Positions 1 through 12,600 of a stretch of 64,000 nt of DNA are shown here, piece by piece (positions within the stretch are counted from its first letter, which is position 1; each line of letters begins with the position of its first letter). The notes under the pieces are model-generated. The model saw only the letters and a list, made by a program, of their open reading frames with translations, was not told the origin of the DNA and did no database searches. The stretch spans positions 35,445 to 99,444 of the forward strand of contig JARBJD010000277.1 of NCBI GenBank assembly GCA_033064195.1, read 5' to 3'. This DNA is from Blattamonas nauphoetae (Eukaryota > Preaxostyla > Oxymonadida). A program made the translations under genes and the position numbers.

Positions 1-567
1 ACTGAAGAACGTGAGCGAGGTGTCGGTTGGATTTGCTTTGTTCGGTGCAGAAACCACAATTGGAGCGACAACTCGACCAAGACGGAAAGCAGAATTCGAA
101 AACGAAACGCAAGATGAGTCCACAGTCGCAGCTCGAAACGAAGAGGAGGATATTTGACTGGAGAGATCGTTCGATCTTGCCAACCCGAGAAAAGTGGTTT
201 CAAGGTCGAAGATGAGTGTATTAAACGAAATAGTGGAATTCACGATTGTGAACATGTCTGTTTGCTCCCTATTCCAATCAGGTGCATCATCTGAGAGGGA
301 GTCATCGTGGTGGGCTCGATAGAAGCGAGAATGCTGGATCGTGGTTGGGCTCGCTCCCTCCAGTTTGAGACGAACAGAGTCCAGAATAAATGACGAACAT
401 TCGTAGGAAATTGGCTCGAGAGTGTAACGACTTGATGAGTCATCCAGATCAGTGTTTCCGAACAGAACAGCACTGAGTAGGACAACATGAGGGGCCTGTG
501 AAGTAGTGGCGCTCGTGACCAGGCTATACCAGCCTGTTAAAAAGAAGAGGAGGGTCGCTGTCGGCAT
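1..567 (-). CDS. Beta-helix receptor, N-terminal part (cut by window edge)
   Basis: The minus strand is open without a stop from an ATG at 567 to the first base of the window, about 189 codons. The product begins with a hydrophobic leader (MPTATLLFF followed by LTGWYSLVTSA) that looks like a cleavable signal peptide. It continues as a Ser/Thr/Asn-rich chain with short alternating hydrophobic stretches (LEPISYECSSFILDSVRLKL, TIVNSTISFNTLIF), the pattern seen in the beta-helix part of the larger receptors at 9607-16018 and 24455-26796. I infer a secreted or membrane surface protein of the same family; the transmembrane and kinase-like parts would lie outside the window. No intron is evident in this stretch. 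The plus strand has only a shorter competing frame. Moderately sure of the coding call, less sure of the family. Confidence 0.6.
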   Translation of the reverse strand, partial: MPTATLLFFLTGWYSLVTSATTSQAPHVVLLSAVLFGNTDLDDSSSRYTLEPISYECSSFILDSVRLKLEGASPTTIQHSRFYRAHHDDSLSDDAPDWNREQTDMFTIVNSTISFNTLIFDLETTFLGLARSNDLSSQISSSSFRAATVDSSCVSFSNSAFRLGRVVAPIVVSAPNKANPTDTSLTFFS

Positions 568-782
568 ATTGCACGTCGAACGAGGTGGGGAACGACAGTC
601 TGGCCCTTTTTTCCACAAGGCCACGAACGTTTCGTTTCGATGAAACTGATTTTTTTCCATAAAAAGAACATGCACGAATGAATCATCGTGATAAACAGAA
701 ATGGGAAGGAGTAAAGATTGGATGAGACAAATGAGACAAGAAACTGCAAAGATGGTGTGATTTAAACAAAACATAAACGAAA

Positions 783-1943
783 TCATCTTCGGTGATTCCG
801 ACGGTGTTGTCTCCCTTTTCTTCCTCTTCTCCTTCTTTTCTTCGCTTTCTCTCTAGCTTGGATCTCATTTTTCACTTCCTCCATCTTCGTCTCCTCAACT
901 TCTTTATGCTCGATTTCGTGCACTTCAGAGACATCGCCACTCATCTCTTCTTCGAAAAGTGAGATCAAGTTCAGTTCTGGGCAGCTCTCTGGGCTCAGTT
1001 CGTTCAGATCGTCATTTTCCAACCAGATTCGGTTTGGTTTGTTCAAGAAGGCGTATTCATCCTCCTTGATACCATCAGCACAATTTTGTTTTTGTTTTCC
1101 TTCTTTGGTCACCTTGGATTCATCATTTTCAAGTAGTGGTTGGGATGGATCATTCTTTGGTAATTCTGCCGAAATCTCACTTGCATTCTTTCGTTCTTGC
1201 CGTTGTTTTCTCTTGTTTGCAAGAAAGGCTGCAAAGAGATCGAAAGCATTGGGGTGTGACTTTCTGCGAAGTTTGCTTGTTGAATGGCGAAAGTTGCGAT
1301 CACTCGAGAGGTCTGTGTTGTTCAGAATCCACTCGATGATATCGACTTCAGCTCGTTCTTCTCCAAGTTTGGTGAGTTCTTGTTGAATGGCTTTGGCAGG
1401 TTCTCGACTGTGGAAAAAATTAGATTTTCCGCGGAAAGATATCCACAAAATGAGGAAGAAAATAGAATATATGAGACAAAATGAAATAGAGAGAGCGTGA
1501 ACCACAATATGACTTGCACACCCTTTGCCAATCTGTTCGAGACGGACATGGAGTTCAATGTGTGTCACCAGGTCAAAGATATTGAGTTCTCTTTCAATCC
1601 CACATTCAAAGCAAATGGGACACATGATCGGGTTGGGGACCAGTATTGAGAAATTTGGGTCATAGACTGGAAAGAGAGTGAACGATTATGGTGACAGACC
1701 TGATGGGAGTGATTCGAGGCATATTGATTTAAAGTGATCAGCAGCTTTGGAAACATGAGTGGTATCGGAGCATATCGGACATTGGATCTGAAGATATAAG
1801 CGAAGGACATGGCAGGTTGATTGTTGAAAGATGGCACACAGTTTTAGCGAGGGAGAATAAACTCATTAAAAATAATCGAAGACTGCAGGAAAAAACGGAA
1901 GACTCGAACGTTTTTGACAAGAATACGAACTCTTCCACTGCAT
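783..1943 (-). CDS. Small zinc-finger-like protein, five exons
   Basis: An ATG at 1943 and four GT..AG introns give one continuous frame: exons about 1943-1927, 1882-1840, 1787-1700, 1666-1522 and 1407-783. Introns are 44, 52, 33 and 114 nt. The spliced product has two CPIC knuckles. The first is CPICSDTTHVSKAADHFKSIC, in a C-x2-C...H-x-C arrangement; the second is CPICFECGIERELNIFDLVTHIELH. Together they suggest two zinc-binding fingers. The rest is charged and low complexity, ending in a strongly basic Lys/Arg tail (KKRRRRGRKGRQHRR) that could bind nucleic acid or act as a nuclear signal. The family is not recognised. Ignoring the 114-nt intron would add a hydrophobic stretch that looks like a membrane helix but is probably intron. 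Exon joins rest on frame restoration and splice signals only. Confidence 0.6.
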
Positions 1944-1986
1944 TTCGCTGGAAAAAGCGATTCTTTGACCCGTAATCAGATTTCAG

Positions 1987-4900
1987 ATGACAGAGGCTAT
2001 CTTATCAAGGATTCGCTCAAGATTTTTAACAATAAAATGCAATTGGGGATTTGTCTTTGCCCGATCACTTTTGAATTTCAGCTCGGATAACCTTAAACTC
2101 GACGATCTATCATCTCTTCTGTTCCGCTTCTCGTTTGGTATCACTGTTGCTGAAGAAAGCCAACTTTTTGATTCTATAAAGGAAGGAAGTACATGTACAA
2201 AGACAGCATTGATGCTTCTGTTCTTCGTATGTTTCTTCGATCGGATATTTCGAGTCATTTTTCTCTGATCTGTTCATTCAATGAATTCTCGTTTCAAAAG
2301 TTTCTCTTAACTTTTTCGAATATGATTTCATATTTTCATGATCATTTTTCCCAATTTTTTCCTTCACCATCCTTTCTTTACGATGAAATCCCATCCACGG
2401 TCATTGTCAACCCCTTCAACACGATTCTTTGAATCTTTTTCTCTCAAAACCTCCCATGTTAACTTCTCTATTTTTCTCTGCTTCAGCCCGAACTTTCTGA
2501 ATCAAGATTCGATGTTGTGGAAGGATGCTGGGCCGACCTCTCTCGAGGCAAGCAAGCTCTCTCAATCGACTATCTCCGTGACCGTTTCCGTCCTGAACTC
2601 AGTCTTTCTGTTGTTCAAGGCAGAAGAAAGGCCGATTACGAAACTCGTGACTTTGAGAATGCTTTTGACTCCAAACTCGTCCCAGAACCACTCGACGCTG
2701 TTTGTCTTCTATGCTTCCTCAAATCCACTTTTCAGCTCACATTCACATCATTTGAACTAGTCTCACGCATCTTATCAGCAGGAATGTCTGATGATGCCGA
2801 ATTTGGCGCACAAATGGTCCGATCATCATCCTTCTCATATTTCTCTGTAGGTGGCAGTGTGGGATGTGAAGCAATCACCATCCACATTTTCCTCGCCAAA
2901 GAAAACTCCTCAACGAAAAGAAGCACAACAAGCTCCTGTTCAAGAGGAGCAGCCACACCCAGACATTTTCAATCCTCCGACTGAAGCAGAGCAGCCAACT
3001 GTGAATGACCAAATTGAGGAACAAATTGCCGAGTCAATTGCAACGCCAATCGCCCCTCGAAAGGCCGAGGAACAACCAGCTGCATCTGAAGTCCAAGAAA
3101 CGTCTCCACCAACAATCTCTCTCAATGACCTCCCAACTGAAGGTTTGATCATTTTGTCACCCCATAATGTTTTCTTCCTTCTCACAGACACTACCCCACA
3201 TCTCTCTCGAACACTTCACCCTCGCAATCCCCCTCAACAAACATCGACTCCACAAAGGCCCACAACAGCAAGTGCTGCGTCTCGCCAACGAAATGAGTAT
3301 ACCCCCAAAGTCCACTTTGCCATTCCAGTCACGCCGTATTCTCCGATGAAGACGAAATTCGAAAGAAAGAATGTTGAGCCTATCCGTGACAAGCTGTTTG
3401 TTGAAATTAACAAAAAAGGAATTGACGGCATTTTTGGGATGTGGGAGTCGTTTTTGATTGAATCTGAAAATGAATGGAGGCGAAGAAAGGAAGAACAAGA
3501 CAAAGAAGACAAAGAAAATGGAGTGGAACCCGAAGAGCCATCTCCTGAAGATTTCTATGAAACTGAACCATACTACCTCACTGGCCGTCTCCAATACGTT
3601 CTCAACGAGGGATTTGAAATTCGGAACTTTGAAAAGGCACTTCTTGATTGTGAGCTCCTCTTCCCGGAATCAGCCAACTCTTTGAATGAGCCCACACGAA
3701 ACAGATACGGCCCACAAAACTCAGGAAACAGAATCACGACGTCAGAACTTCGGACTCTGTTTAATCATCTCCACACGAACAGCAAATCCAAAGAAAAACA
3801 ACTCAATCAGAACACCGCCACCCGCTCACCACTGAGACGGAAGACGTACACATCTTACAATGAACCACTCTTGGTGAAACCTATGGAATTTATCAACTTT
3901 CTCCTCCCGCCTTTCAGCGAGGATCGCTTGAGCATTTCTCAGCAGACTTGGGAGGACCTCGTCGCAACCTGCATCGATGTGATTTACTCTGCTCATCCTA
4001 ATCTGGAATTTAAGAGTGTTGAGGAGATTGAAGGTATCTTTTATTCACAAAATCTTCATCACTTTCCATCTTTTCCTTTCACTCTTAACAGCACTCCCAC
4101 TCTGGATTATTCACACATTGTTCGCATCCCATCTTCATCCTCTCGTCCAGAAACAAGAAAAGCGTGACGAGGAAGTGATTAGTGACCTCGAAGCTCAACT
4201 TCGTCCTGAATGGGTCTCGACCATCCAACAGCTCGCACAAAGCAGTTCAGACAAGAAAAAGATGGAAAAGACAAAAGAGGAGCGAGAACAAGAAGTGGAG
4301 GAAGGGAAAATCGAAGGTGAATGGGTGAAGAAAGAGGACTGGATCCAGTTCGCAAAATGGGTCTCTTTTGGCATCCAGGATGACTCGTGTGCTTCTTTCT
4401 GTCCGTTTCATTGTTTTCTGCCTCCTCCTCCCTCGTAGTTACTTCATGTCGCTCATGGAATCATTCGTCATCCCTGCACCAAACATCACCCTCCCGCTCA
4501 CAAAAATCGAGATGGATTATTTCCTTACCAATCCTGTTCCAACCCAATCTGCTCCCCGCTCTCCGAAATCCTCCCAACCGCCTCAACAGCCCATAACACC
4601 CACCAAACCCCAACCTCCTCCCACATCGCCCCAAAACGCACCACGCAGCCCAAAATCAGTGCCAGTTGAAGACGCCGAGCGTCCCTTGAAACAACTCTCT
4701 TTCCTGACCCAAAAACTGAAGAGAACAAACACATCGCTCACCTTCGTGTCTGTCTACAGCAGCCTCGTCGGTGCCGGTGAAGTCCTCACAGGCGATCAGG
4801 TCATCGATGCTGTTTCCAAAGAGCGTGTCCGTCTCACCGACGACGAGAAGGACACAATCAGATCCATCTTCGATGGTGGAGATCTGAATGCCGAGGAGGC

Positions 4901-5508
4901 CGTAGAGTTGATCACAGTTTGTTCGCCGAACACATTTTTGAATCGTTTCTGTGCACCCATCACCTCCATTCGACCAATTCCCTTCTCATCTCTCCCCTTC
5001 CTCTCCCTCATCTCTCTCTCCTTCTTCCGATCCAGCCCGCTCTCAACAAAACCCGCGCAGCGATGGTCGAGTCGCTCTTCGAGAGACTGGCCGACGGTGG
5101 ACTGAGTGTGTTTCTTGTCTCCTTTCTCTTTTCAGCCAAAGACAGACTCGAGTCGCAGATCAGCGTCCGAGACATCGACGATGTGAAGGATGGCACCATC
5201 TCAGCTCACTCAGTCTGCATCATCCTCATCTTCACTTTCCCTTTCTTGTCACAATCACACCGCTCTCACTCTCCTCTCCCCTCCAGTTCCTTTCAATGTT
5301 CTTCACCGCCTTCCTCCCGTCTGGCGCTCTCACCAAAGAGTCCCTCCAGTTGTACTACACACTCGTCTCTCCCTCCATCGACTCAGACTCCGAGTTTGGG
5401 CGTAAAATGTGTGTTCTTCTCTCCCTCCGTCATTGTGGGCATTGTCTTGTCCTCTTCCTTCTGATTTTGCAGGTGGAGTGGATGGAAGCTTGCACGCAAC
5501 CCGAATAG
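1987..5508 (+). CDS. Calcyphosin-like EF-hand protein, many exons
   Basis: The first ATG is at 1987. The N-terminal exon (LDDLSSLLFRFSFGITVAEE..LF) fits a degenerate EF-hand pair. After an intron ending in CTGCTTCAG near 2494, the exon to about 2845 matches the calcyphosin/CAPS2 layout: SIDYLRDRFRPELSLSVVQG, then a segment in the place of the 'VSASIDDDEYFELMVRNAW' region (SRILSAGMSDDAEFGAQMVR). A disordered Pro/Glu/Gln-rich linker follows (2851-3300), then a charged middle part. The C-terminal half repeats the EF-hand theme: YSSLVGAGEVLTGDQVIDAV, DRLESQISVRDIDDV, ALTKESLQLYYTLVSPSIDS. One clear intron is about 3142-3186. Canonical Ca2+ loop residues are largely missing, so it may be structural rather than a sensor. 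Calcyphosin relatives are often ciliary. Exon borders are only partly resolved, and the first intron is uncertain. Confidence 0.55.
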
Positions 5509-5783
5509 CAGGTTCTAGTTCTATCATTCTGCTCGAGAATCTTCTCTCTTTTTTCTTCTCTCGAACCACTTATATTTGAAAACAAATCCATTATCAAATC
5601 TAAAGGCTGGTGTCTGGAGTTGGTAGGGAGAGATAATCTCTTGATATTTAACGAGGGAGACACCATGGGCAAGGTATAAGAGAATGCACTGGCAACAGGG
5701 CAATTAGTTCAAGGAAAATCTTGGGCTGTGGGAAAACATTTTTTGTGGTTTGGATCAAATCAGAACACTTGATTCGTCACACA

Positions 5784-6881
5784 ATGGAAAATAATTCCAA
5801 CTCAGACAAGTACAGTTCCATTTTGCCCTTCGTTCAAGATATATTCCATGGTGAGAGTCCCTTATTTCTGAGAAATATGCCCTCTTACTTCAACAACATC
5901 GCACAAGCCTCCCCGCCATTTATATCACTTGTTGACTTCATCAAAGAAGGAAAGACTCTTGATATCAACGACATAAGACAAGCATGCACTCTTCTGGACA
6001 AAATCACACCTCAATTCGGCAGCCCAATCACAGCAGACAATATCCTCTTCGATCTTGTTCCAAAAGTCGATGGCTCTTGTACTGGCCTCTCTGAATCACT
6101 TTTTCCGCTTCTCACATCATCCAATGAGGCACTTATCAAATCGACATTGTCACTTCTGAATGTCGTCATTTTCAAGGCATCTCCGTCAGTCTGCTTCGAC
6201 TTTCTCCAAACTGGATTGTTTGCTCTCCTCCCGCCAGCATTCTTTCAACATGATCTGCGTATATCCGCCCAACCCAGGCTGTTTTGTGTGAATATCGTCC
6301 ACTGGCTTCGATTGTATGTCACGCAAGTGTCCACTGGCGAGATATGCCGACACAGAAACATTTCGATGGATGCCTTCCAGCAGATGTATGCGATCCATTT
6401 TTTCCGTCCCATTGAACAGTTTCTGGACTTCTTCTGCCGACATTTCTTCCGGATCAATTCTTATGAAGATCTCAGCAATTTCTCCGAGCTCTTTCAAATG
6501 ATCATCGAATCGTCACCCTTGCTGGAACAGATGATGCAGTTCGTGCTGTCTTCTGTGTTCACTTTATCCCTCACTGCCAACCTTCTCCTCTTCGAACCCA
6601 ACCTCTTCTCACTCATCATCCTCCGCCGAATGGTGAATGTAATTTTGGGTTGGCAGAAGGGAATTCGAGCTGTTCAGAAGAGAGAACAACAGATTATGGC
6701 CAAACTGCGCGAAGACGGCATATCCGACGAGATCGAGCTCCACTTCAGAGCCAGCAATTTTGACTTGTCATTACGCAGTTTTGTTTCGGTGGGAACACGG
6801 CTTATTCACATGGTGGGTGGAAATGCTCCTTTTGAACAGTCCGAAGAGCTTCATGAAGTCGATTTCGAATGGTTCATGTAA
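5784..6881 (+). CDS. Helical (armadillo-like?) protein, unknown function
   Basis: One uninterrupted frame from ATG 5784 (MENNSNSDKY) to 6881, about 365 residues; an in-frame upstream ATG at 5721 would add 21 residues but lies in non-coding-looking sequence. The product is rich in Leu/Phe, with regularly spaced amphipathic helices (SESLFPLLTSSNEALIKSTL, FFRPIEQFLDFFCRHFF, LLEQMMQFVLSSVFTL), suggesting an alpha-solenoid. There is no signal peptide, membrane helix or catalytic motif. It resembles in style the protein at 27397-28467; such large helical families are, to my memory, expanded in oxymonads. Function unknown. It is intronless, unlike its neighbours, which may indicate origin by retrocopy or simply a simple gene. 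Confidence 0.6.
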   Translation: MENNSNSDKYSSILPFVQDIFHGESPLFLRNMPSYFNNIAQASPPFISLVDFIKEGKTLDINDIRQACTLLDKITPQFGSPITADNILFDLVPKVDGSCTGLSESLFPLLTSSNEALIKSTLSLLNVVIFKASPSVCFDFLQTGLFALLPPAFFQHDLRISAQPRLFCVNIVHWLRLYVTQVSTGEICRHRNISMDAFQQMYAIHFFRPIEQFLDFFCRHFFRINSYEDLSNFSELFQMIIESSPLLEQMMQFVLSSVFTLSLTANLLLFEPNLFSLIILRRMVNVILGWQKGIRAVQKREQQIMAKLREDGISDEIELHFRASNFDLSLRSFVSVGTRLIHMVGGNAPFEQSEELHEVDFEWFM

Positions 6882-7164
6882 TTTTGGGTTGGTTGGAAGA
6901 GGAGTTGCGAATATACATGCTTATTTCCACTTCCATCATCGAAATGTTTCTTGTGATCGAATTATTGATGAAGTCCAGATTGATCAATCGCATGGGAGGT
7001 CAGAAAATACGTTGTTTCAGGAATACGTGACGTGAATTCATCGAATGAAGAAGTCGAAAGGAACACAGAGAGTGTCGGGAAATAGAAAGAAAGACGAACG
7101 AATCGTTGACTTCGAAAGAAACACAAAAATATCCAAAAATCAGAACAATCAAAAGAATGGGTGA

Positions 7165-9421
7165 CTAACTCTGCCCAGAAATGAGCTCAAAATGAATCAA
7201 AAGTGGGCCGGCTGTGAGGAACCGCCCAACCACAGTTTCGTCGAAGAAGGCTGAATCGCTCTCCCTCCTTTCTTCGTCGAAGGCCGAACAACACATCCTC
7301 TCTTCACTCAGAGTCGGTTTGGTGTCGATTGGGCAGAATGGAAGAGTTGTGTCGCATGCTGATGTGTCTTCAGACTGGACGAGTTGTTCGTGCTCCTCAA
7401 CCGTTGAAGGTCTGGCCTCCTCGCTTGGTGTCTCCGCTCCTTCACTCCCTTCTTCTTTCGAATGCTCGTCGTCGTCGCTGAAGAACAGAGAAATGATCCG
7501 TTTTGTCTTCTTCTGTTCTTCTTCCTGTTTCTGTCTCTGCTCCTCCTCCCTCCTCACCCTTTCTTCTTCCTCCTGTCGCCGTTGGATTGATTCTCTTTGC
7601 TCTTCCTCGCTGTCCCCATTTTCGTGAATTTCATTCATTTCATTCGGCTTGTCCAGTGTCCACTCGTTTTCCATCACTTCTTCGCCAGCTCTTCTCTCCA
7701 TCCACACTTCCCGTCGCCTCCTTCTCCTCGCCCTTCCCTCTCCGCTCGCTTCTCTTCCTTCCTCCTCTCCCATCTCGTCGTCACCACTCCAATTCGAGCT
7801 CAATTCGTTGTTCACTCCATCCGACACCTCAACCTCTTCGTTGTCCATCACATTCTCCCCAACGAACCGCAAACTGTCCAGTCTCCGTCTTCTCTCCCTT
7901 GTTTCCGTGTCTGTCTCATCCCACGACGAAGAATCGTCCTCACACGACGACAGTGTCTCCAGCGTCGAGTCACGGCCTCTCGCGCGATATGTGGGGAGAG
8001 ATGAGGTGGAGACGAAGTTGGCTGTGTTGTGTCGAGGCTCGTACGGAGGAAGAGGGGCGCTGATGTGTTGGGAGGTGGACAGGTCTTGTTCGGGAAGAAT
8101 GCCCAACTCACGAAGTTCGCGTTCCTTGTTCCAGACGCGGTTGATCTGCTTGCTGTGGCCGTCCTCGATGAGCATTCGCATGACTGCGAGGAAAGAGATG
8201 GCGGAAGGGAAGAAACAGTAATGTGAGTGGGGGAAGGACATAAATGAACGGAAATGATGAATAATCGGAACAAATCAAGCGAGGCTATACCCTCCAAGTG
8301 TCTCTTCTCCTTTCTTCGTTGCTCGCTTCGGATGTGTCTTCTTTCAATGTCTTCTCGCTGCAATCTTTCACTGATCGTTCCACCTAGTGCCCTGAATGAC
8401 ATTTTCTTCAAATTCGACGAAAATCAAACCAGGCATTCACTATTCGTCGCTCGTTTTCAAAAACGGGGCGCGAGTCAAGATAAGTCAGAGAGGGGACCGA
8501 GGCGATGATTGTTTTGCTGTAAAGAGAAAGAGTGAAGAGATGAGAACGAGATTTTCAAGATTTCAGAACATGATAATGATGTAGGATTTGGTGTTGAGGA
8601 TCATGGCACAAAAGTGTTTATTGATGCGATAAAGGGAGACATACCGATAATTGAAAGCAGTTGTCCGGACAACAGGGTTTCCCTCCAGCCTGAGAACTCG
8701 AAGGTTGGTCATGGACTTCAGAAGTTCAACCAACTGTTCTGCGGCTTCCAACGGGATGTCATTTTGTGATAAATCAAGAACAGACAACGAGGGACAATCT
8801 CGAAGTCCCAGAATTGCGTCTAAAGATGATAGGCTGGAAGAAGTTCATCACAGAGAGGCAATTTCAGATAAAAGCGATGTGTCAGACTGGTTCTTCGTCA
8901 GGGATAGTGATCTGAGTTTCTTACAGTTTTGAAGGCCTTCAATTCGATGTATCTGGTTGTATGACAGATCCAATGAGTCCAACTCTGCTAATGTCTCCAG
9001 ACCTTCGATTTTCTCGATGACGTTATTCTGAAGATATCTGCAAGAGAAAGACAAATGAAGAGAGATAGTGAGCACAGAAACAGAGAATAAGGATGAAAAA
9101 ATATGTTTTTGGAAGAGTAAGTTTCTCATACAGGCACCTCACCTGCGAACAAACTTCGAGGTTCTCAATTTTGGAAATACAGTTTCCCTGAAGCCACAAT
9201 GCTTTCAACTCTGTCATTCCATCCAAATTTTCGATTTTCCGGAATCCTTGATAGTGTAGATAAAGCTTTTCGTTCAGGTAGATTGTTTGGTAGAGATTGT
9301 GTTTTACACAGAGTTGTTTGATTGTAAACGCAGTCATTCGAGGAGGACCAGATGTATCAAGCCCGAATTTCTTTCGAATGCGGTCCAAATTCTCTTGCAC
9401 ATTGGCTTTCGGATCATCCAT
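7165..9421 (-). CDS. DNAAF1: Dynein axonemal assembly factor 1-like LRR protein, six exons
   Basis: ATG at 9421 (MDDPKANVQ). Six exons restore one frame: 9421-9132, 9037-8888, 8833-8645, 8517-8430, 8391-8291 and 8183-7165; introns are 94, 54, 127, 38 and 107 nt. The N-terminus has MTAFTIKQLCVKHNLYQTI then LYLHYQGFRKIENLDGM, and a row of SDS22-type LRRs (LKALWLQGNCISKIENLE, CLYLQNNVIEKIEGLETL, LDLSYNQIHRIEGLQ). The LRR cap follows (NYRKTIIASVPSLTYLDSRP), then NAWALGGTISERLQRED. This is the DNAAF1/ODA7 (LRRC50) order, including the conserved 'YLDxRPVF..ER..AW' segment. The last exon is a long acidic and Glu/Arg coiled tail. In other eukaryotes the protein acts in the cytoplasm to pre-assemble dynein arms, so the organism keeps motile flagella. 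The 38-nt intron hides the join: read unspliced, it looks like two genes five bases apart. Confidence 0.85.
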
Positions 9422-9606
9422 CTTCGAACTCAAATATGGTTCTGAAAACTGTGACAAACAGATTGAGAGAATGGTTTGTGAGATGACTTTAAATAAATAA
9501 AGGAAAGTGAAATAGTCTCCAGGTTGTCTCAGATTTCGTGTTCGATTGTGATCTGGCCCTCTGCTGATTTCGTCAGAAAGTGTCCAGGACGAAGCTACGG
9601 CTTCTG
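9422..9606. promoter_or_regulatory. Divergent intergenic region, probable two-way promoter
   Basis: These 185 bases separate the start of the DNAAF1-like gene (minus, ATG 9421) from the start of the large receptor (plus, ATG 9607). They must hold the 5' signals of both. I see no TATA-like box and no T-rich box of the kind found in front of the Polinton genes. Confidence 0.35.
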
Positions 9607-12600
9607 ATGCAATTTCGAGTTTCATTGTCCCTTCTTCCTGACATTCTAATTCTTCTCTTATCTCCTAATTGCGTGGGAGAGGAATGGATATCCCATTCTT
9701 TTCAGGATCCGCCACGTATTCAGAGTTACCTATCCAAGGATGCTGCCAATGACCCTCTTTTTAGTGATTGGAACATCGTTTGACTGTCATCAGCATCCAG
9801 TTATCGCGCTCTCTGAAGTTATCGAAGAACAGCTCCCAAATGTCGAACATACCGAACTGCCACCAGTGATTCGTCTGAATCCTGGTACTTATCATGGAAA
9901 ATCAGTTCCTCTTTCATGCAGATCATTGAAACTTGTTGGACAAGAGGCCACATCTCTCGTTCATTCTCCTCTTCTTCCCCACCACTCAACCCGCAACAAT
10001 TCTGCTAAAAAGAAAGAGTTTACTCGTCAACCATTGTATGAAAGCATTCTGGATATTGTGAATTCGACAGTGGAGATGACTTGCGTTCATGTCATCCTCT
10101 CGACAGAAACGTCAATAAATTCAAAGCCCTTCTCCGGAATTCCCTCAATTCACACACCATATTTTGGCACCATTCTTGGGTCAACAGTTTCTCTTTCAGA
10201 ATGTTCGATAAGTGTCTCAGAAGCTCAATCGCCGTTCCTGCTCACTTCGGAGTCATCAGATTCTTCCCCCACGTCCATTCGAATTGTGGAAACCAAGTTA
10301 CTTACTTCAAATTCGTTCCTTGGTCCACTCGCCCATTTATTACCCTCGACCAGTCCATCGTCTGTCACCTTGACGCTCGCCTCTTCATCGTTCTCCTCGA
10401 CCGCCCTGACAAATGGAAACTCACTTGCTTTTGGTCTACAACCCCACAAATTGAGAGTAGATGATAATTGGGAAATCTCGTCTCGGCTATTTTCAAACCG
10501 TTTCTCAAATGTGACATCGACGCAACGCATGCCTCTTTACATCCCATCTCAACTCTCCCAGTGGTCACTCGGGAACACCATCTCAAATTGCGTGGGGGCC
10601 CTTCAGGGAACGATTATGGAAGACTTTAACCTCGGTGGGACATTCCTGAGCAAGAACACCACTTTCTCTCATTGTGAATCCACACCCTCACCGTCACTGG
10701 ACATCATCGTCGCAGAGTATTATTCTCACTTTATCCGAAGAGTTATCCGTCATTCTCATCCACCGTACGCATTTAACAATCTTAGTCGAATCGAATCTGA
10801 CGGATTCAACTTCTTTGCCCTGATTGCAGGCACATCCCCACTTCCTCAACAATCGTATCTCTATGCCACGAAAGCCAACCCCATTTCTTTTACCGATTGC
10901 TCTTTCAGGAACATGTCTCGTGATCCACAAATCATCAATCAGGACGGCCTCGCCCTGTATCTTCAGACATCTGCCCCTCTGACAGTGACACGCTGCTCAT
11001 TTTCAGACATGCGTTCAGAAGGTGATGGATTGGCCATCACTACAGCGTCTATCGCTTGCCAGCCTCCTCTCCTTGTCCACATCGACGACTGTCACTTCTC
11101 GAACTGTCATTCTCAATACCGCTACTCGTTTGGCGGAGGAGCACTTCATTTTGAGGCACATGGCTGTTACACAATTTCCACGTCGTCATTCTCTGAATGC
11201 TCGACTCTGAAAGGAAAGGGCGGCGCGTGCTACTGTCTCAGCTGCAGTGTCGCGTTCTCGACTTTTGAGTTCAATTCGGCAGTGATGGGCGGTGCCTTTT
11301 ATGGACAAACCGACTGTTCGATCTTCTTCTCGCACTTCCAAAACAATACGGCTCAAACAGACACTGACTGGTCTTTCGATTATTCTCGATATGTTGTGTG
11401 CGGATGCACCCAATCAGCGGATGATTGGACAATTGGTGATTCATTTATTGTCGTGTCGGGAGATGGAGAGGGAACTGACTGCACGAAAGACAAGCCTTGC
11501 AGAACACTCGCGAATGCTCTAACGAAAGTGCACTCTGCAAATGTCTTCACAATCAATATGTGTCCAGGGGCATTTGAACCAACAACAATCACTCCAACGA
11601 GTCAAGTGTTGACGATTCGAGGACACTATCCTCTTGACACAGTCAAAAGTGCATCCCGAACGACAACATTCGCTCTGACGATGGATTCCGATCCATCTTG
11701 TGGAATGTCACTCGACCAAAACAATTGTCTTGTCTGGATTGCAGATTGTCAATGTTGAATCTGTCACTGTCCCACTGTTCGACTTCTCTTCTGGCCTGAT
11801 CTCTTTGGACGATAGTCAACTTGAGAACATCACTTCCGCCGATTGCTCGCTCATCAAGATCACCACATCAGCAGAATTTACGATGAATGCTGTCCTTTTT
11901 CGAGACATTGTTTCCACAGATTGTGTGATTTTGATCTTGTCTGGTGGGAAGTTCACAGCAACAGTTTGCATCTTCCACAGACTGACCAGAACGGAAGGAG
12001 AAGGAGCAGCCGCGATTGATGCTGTGGAGTTTGAAAGAGTCTATTTTGACTCTTATTTTTCTCACTGCATCTCTCGGAAGGGACGAGTCGGAGCTCTCTT
12101 CCTCACTCGCTCCAGCAAACCTGACAAGACTTTCATTTATGGAACTTACATCAATAATGAAGGGGAGAAAGCGGATGACGCCCACGACATCCTTCTTTCT
12201 GGTTTCAAACTGTCAGACACCAACCAATGGGCGTTCACTTATGTCTTCTCAATGAGTCAGTCTCCATCCATTATCGAAAATGGCAATATTCATCCTGACC
12301 GCTCTCCACCAACCTCCGCCAATGTCATCGATGATGATGATTGGCTCTTTCCAATGAAAGATGGTTCCAAGGTGCTCCTCTGGAGAGATTTTACGGAACT
12401 TGATTTCGAGACACTCAAGCCGCAACCAGGTCAGACATCCTCATGGACGGTGACTTCAAGAAGAGAAGAGGAGATCATCATTCATCAATCACGACTGGAC
12501 ATGAACTTTTCTCTCCACAGCGATTACAAGAAGCCTCTGCTCACAACAATCAGACAAGCCAGCGACTCCGTTGGGAGCCTTTTCACTCTCACGACCGGGA

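Noticed and set aside
2-157. Plus-strand open frame at the left edge
   Set aside because: The minus strand is open across the whole region and carries a signal peptide and beta-helix composition; the plus frame is its shadow.
1408-1521. Hydrophobic segment that could be a membrane helix in the zinc-finger gene
   Set aside because: The segment is bounded by GTGTGC and CCACAG and its removal keeps the frame, so it is better explained as an intron.
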